DNA of 6,520 bases, from contig JAISRK010000064.1 of the NCBI GenBank assembly GCA_031273665.1, forward strand, positions 1 to 6,520. Reading direction: 5' to 3'. The stretch is from Holosporales bacterium. Lineage in GTDB: Bacteria > Pseudomonadota > Alphaproteobacteria > UBA3830 > JAIRMZ01. Below, in pieces: positions 6,293 to 6,520 of the stretch (the stretch's first letter is position 1; each line of letters begins with the position of its first letter). The position numbers were made by a program, and so were the translations under genes. The notes beneath the pieces are model-generated. The model had not been told where the DNA came from and made no database searches. It saw only the letters and a list, made by a program, of their open reading frames with translations.

Positions 6293-6345
6293 TTCCCCGA
6301 GTTTGCAATCGTATAAAAGACAAACACCGCTGAAAATAACCCACC

Positions 6346-6368
6346 GCCACCTAAAGATTTTTGGTGGT
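6346..6368. terminator. Imperfect inverted repeat, possible bidirectional terminator
   Basis: GCCACC at 6346-6351 pairs with GGTGGT at 6363-6368 (one G-T pair); after a T-T mismatch AAA pairs with TTT around a three-base loop. It lies between the small plus-strand gene and a possible minus-strand gene end at 6418, where a shared terminator would be expected. U-tracts are poor on both sides (TGTT on plus; GGTTATTTT further off on minus). Confidence 0.3.
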
Positions 6369-6417
6369 TGTTACGCTTAAGATCGGTCTCCACATGATCC
6401 GGATCCTACGGGCAAAG

Positions 6418-6520
6418 TCAACGCGCCGATCCTCTATATTTGAGACATTCAACGATCGAGCTCTCTGTACGCAAAAAGACCTGCATTCCGTTTGCCTTTA
6501 CACTCAGGCGGGTCCTTTCG
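6418..6520 (-). CDS. Possible C-terminal end of an unidentified minus-strand gene (partial)
   Basis: Reading the minus strand from the window edge, a frame is open for 33 codons and ends in TGA at 6418-6420. The peptide has plausible protein character, with alternating hydrophobic and charged residues (RLSVKANGMQVFLRTESS, then IVECLKYRGSAR). I do not recognise it. A plus-strand frame from the ATG at 6394 is also open to the edge, so the strand is not settled; the minus reading is preferred for composition and because an inverted repeat lies just beyond its stop. Confidence 0.3.
   Translation of the reverse strand, partial: ERTRLSVKANGMQVFLRTESSIVECLKYRGSAR

Noticed and set aside
6266..6317. 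Promoter from TTGTCA (6266) or TATAAA (6312) on the plus strand
   Set aside because: The two elements are not properly spaced with each other or with any good partner hexamer, and no clear gene follows.
6193..6393. 66-codon minus-strand frame from a GTG at 6393
   Set aside because: It overlaps most of the second half of the better-supported small plus-strand gene, has no clear ribosome site, and its residue pattern (GGGG, then FFAAAHS) mirrors the opposite strand.
6394..6520. Plus-strand frame from the ATG at 6394, open to the window edge (42 codons)
   Set aside because: There is no ribosome site, the composition is Arg-, Ser- and Cys-rich and unlike protein, and the minus strand gives a more plausible peptide.
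6279..6520. tmRNA (ssrA), 4.5S RNA or RNase P RNA near smpB or at the right end
   Set aside because: I looked for the SRP RNA core, RNase P core and tmRNA tag-coding or acceptor features by eye on both strands and found none.

Overview
The window reads as an ordinary housekeeping segment of an alphaproteobacterial chromosome. Three things support this: the slt / dapA / smpB neighbourhood, which I recall as common in Alphaproteobacteria; a two-domain Sua5 protein rather than a short TsaC; and a perfect CtrA-type box (TTAA-N7-TTAAC) next to a -10 element close to the Caulobacter-type consensus. Base composition looks balanced rather than GC-rich, so a moderate-GC or host-associated lineage is possible, but that is inference. 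I see no mobile element, CRISPR array, tRNA, rRNA or plasmid gene.

Left part, minus strand (1-3353). Read in the direction of transcription, a soluble lytic murein transglycosylase gene (slt) is followed directly by a Sua5 threonylcarbamoyl-AMP synthase gene; the slt TAA abuts the Sua5 ATG. After a 75-base gap with a candidate promoter comes the first 112 codons of a peptide-deformylase-like gene, cut by the window edge. Its two visible active-site motifs are altered.

Middle part, plus strand (3357-5535). dapA, smpB and lgt form a tight run: an 11-base gap between dapA and smpB, and two bases between the smpB stop and the preferred lgt start. The products serve lysine/diaminopimelate synthesis, ribosome rescue and lipoprotein maturation. 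dapA diverges from slt with start codons only three bases apart, so each gene's promoter must lie inside the other gene.

Right part (5532-6520). ruvX (yqgF) converges on lgt and the two stop codons share one TTAA. Divergent from ruvX is a 62-codon plus-strand gene with a strong ribosome binding site and a CtrA-like promoter; it is the least understood gene here. The last 240 bases hold two inverted repeats and, at low confidence, the end of a minus-strand gene entering from beyond the window.

Taken together, the genes cover cell-wall supply and turnover (dapA, slt), envelope lipoproteins (lgt), translation quality (smpB, sua5, deformylase-like) and the YqgF/RuvX nuclease-fold protein. I found no convincing new multi-gene system. 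The best leads are the CtrA-box small gene, the degenerate deformylase and the slt/dapA start-to-start overlap.
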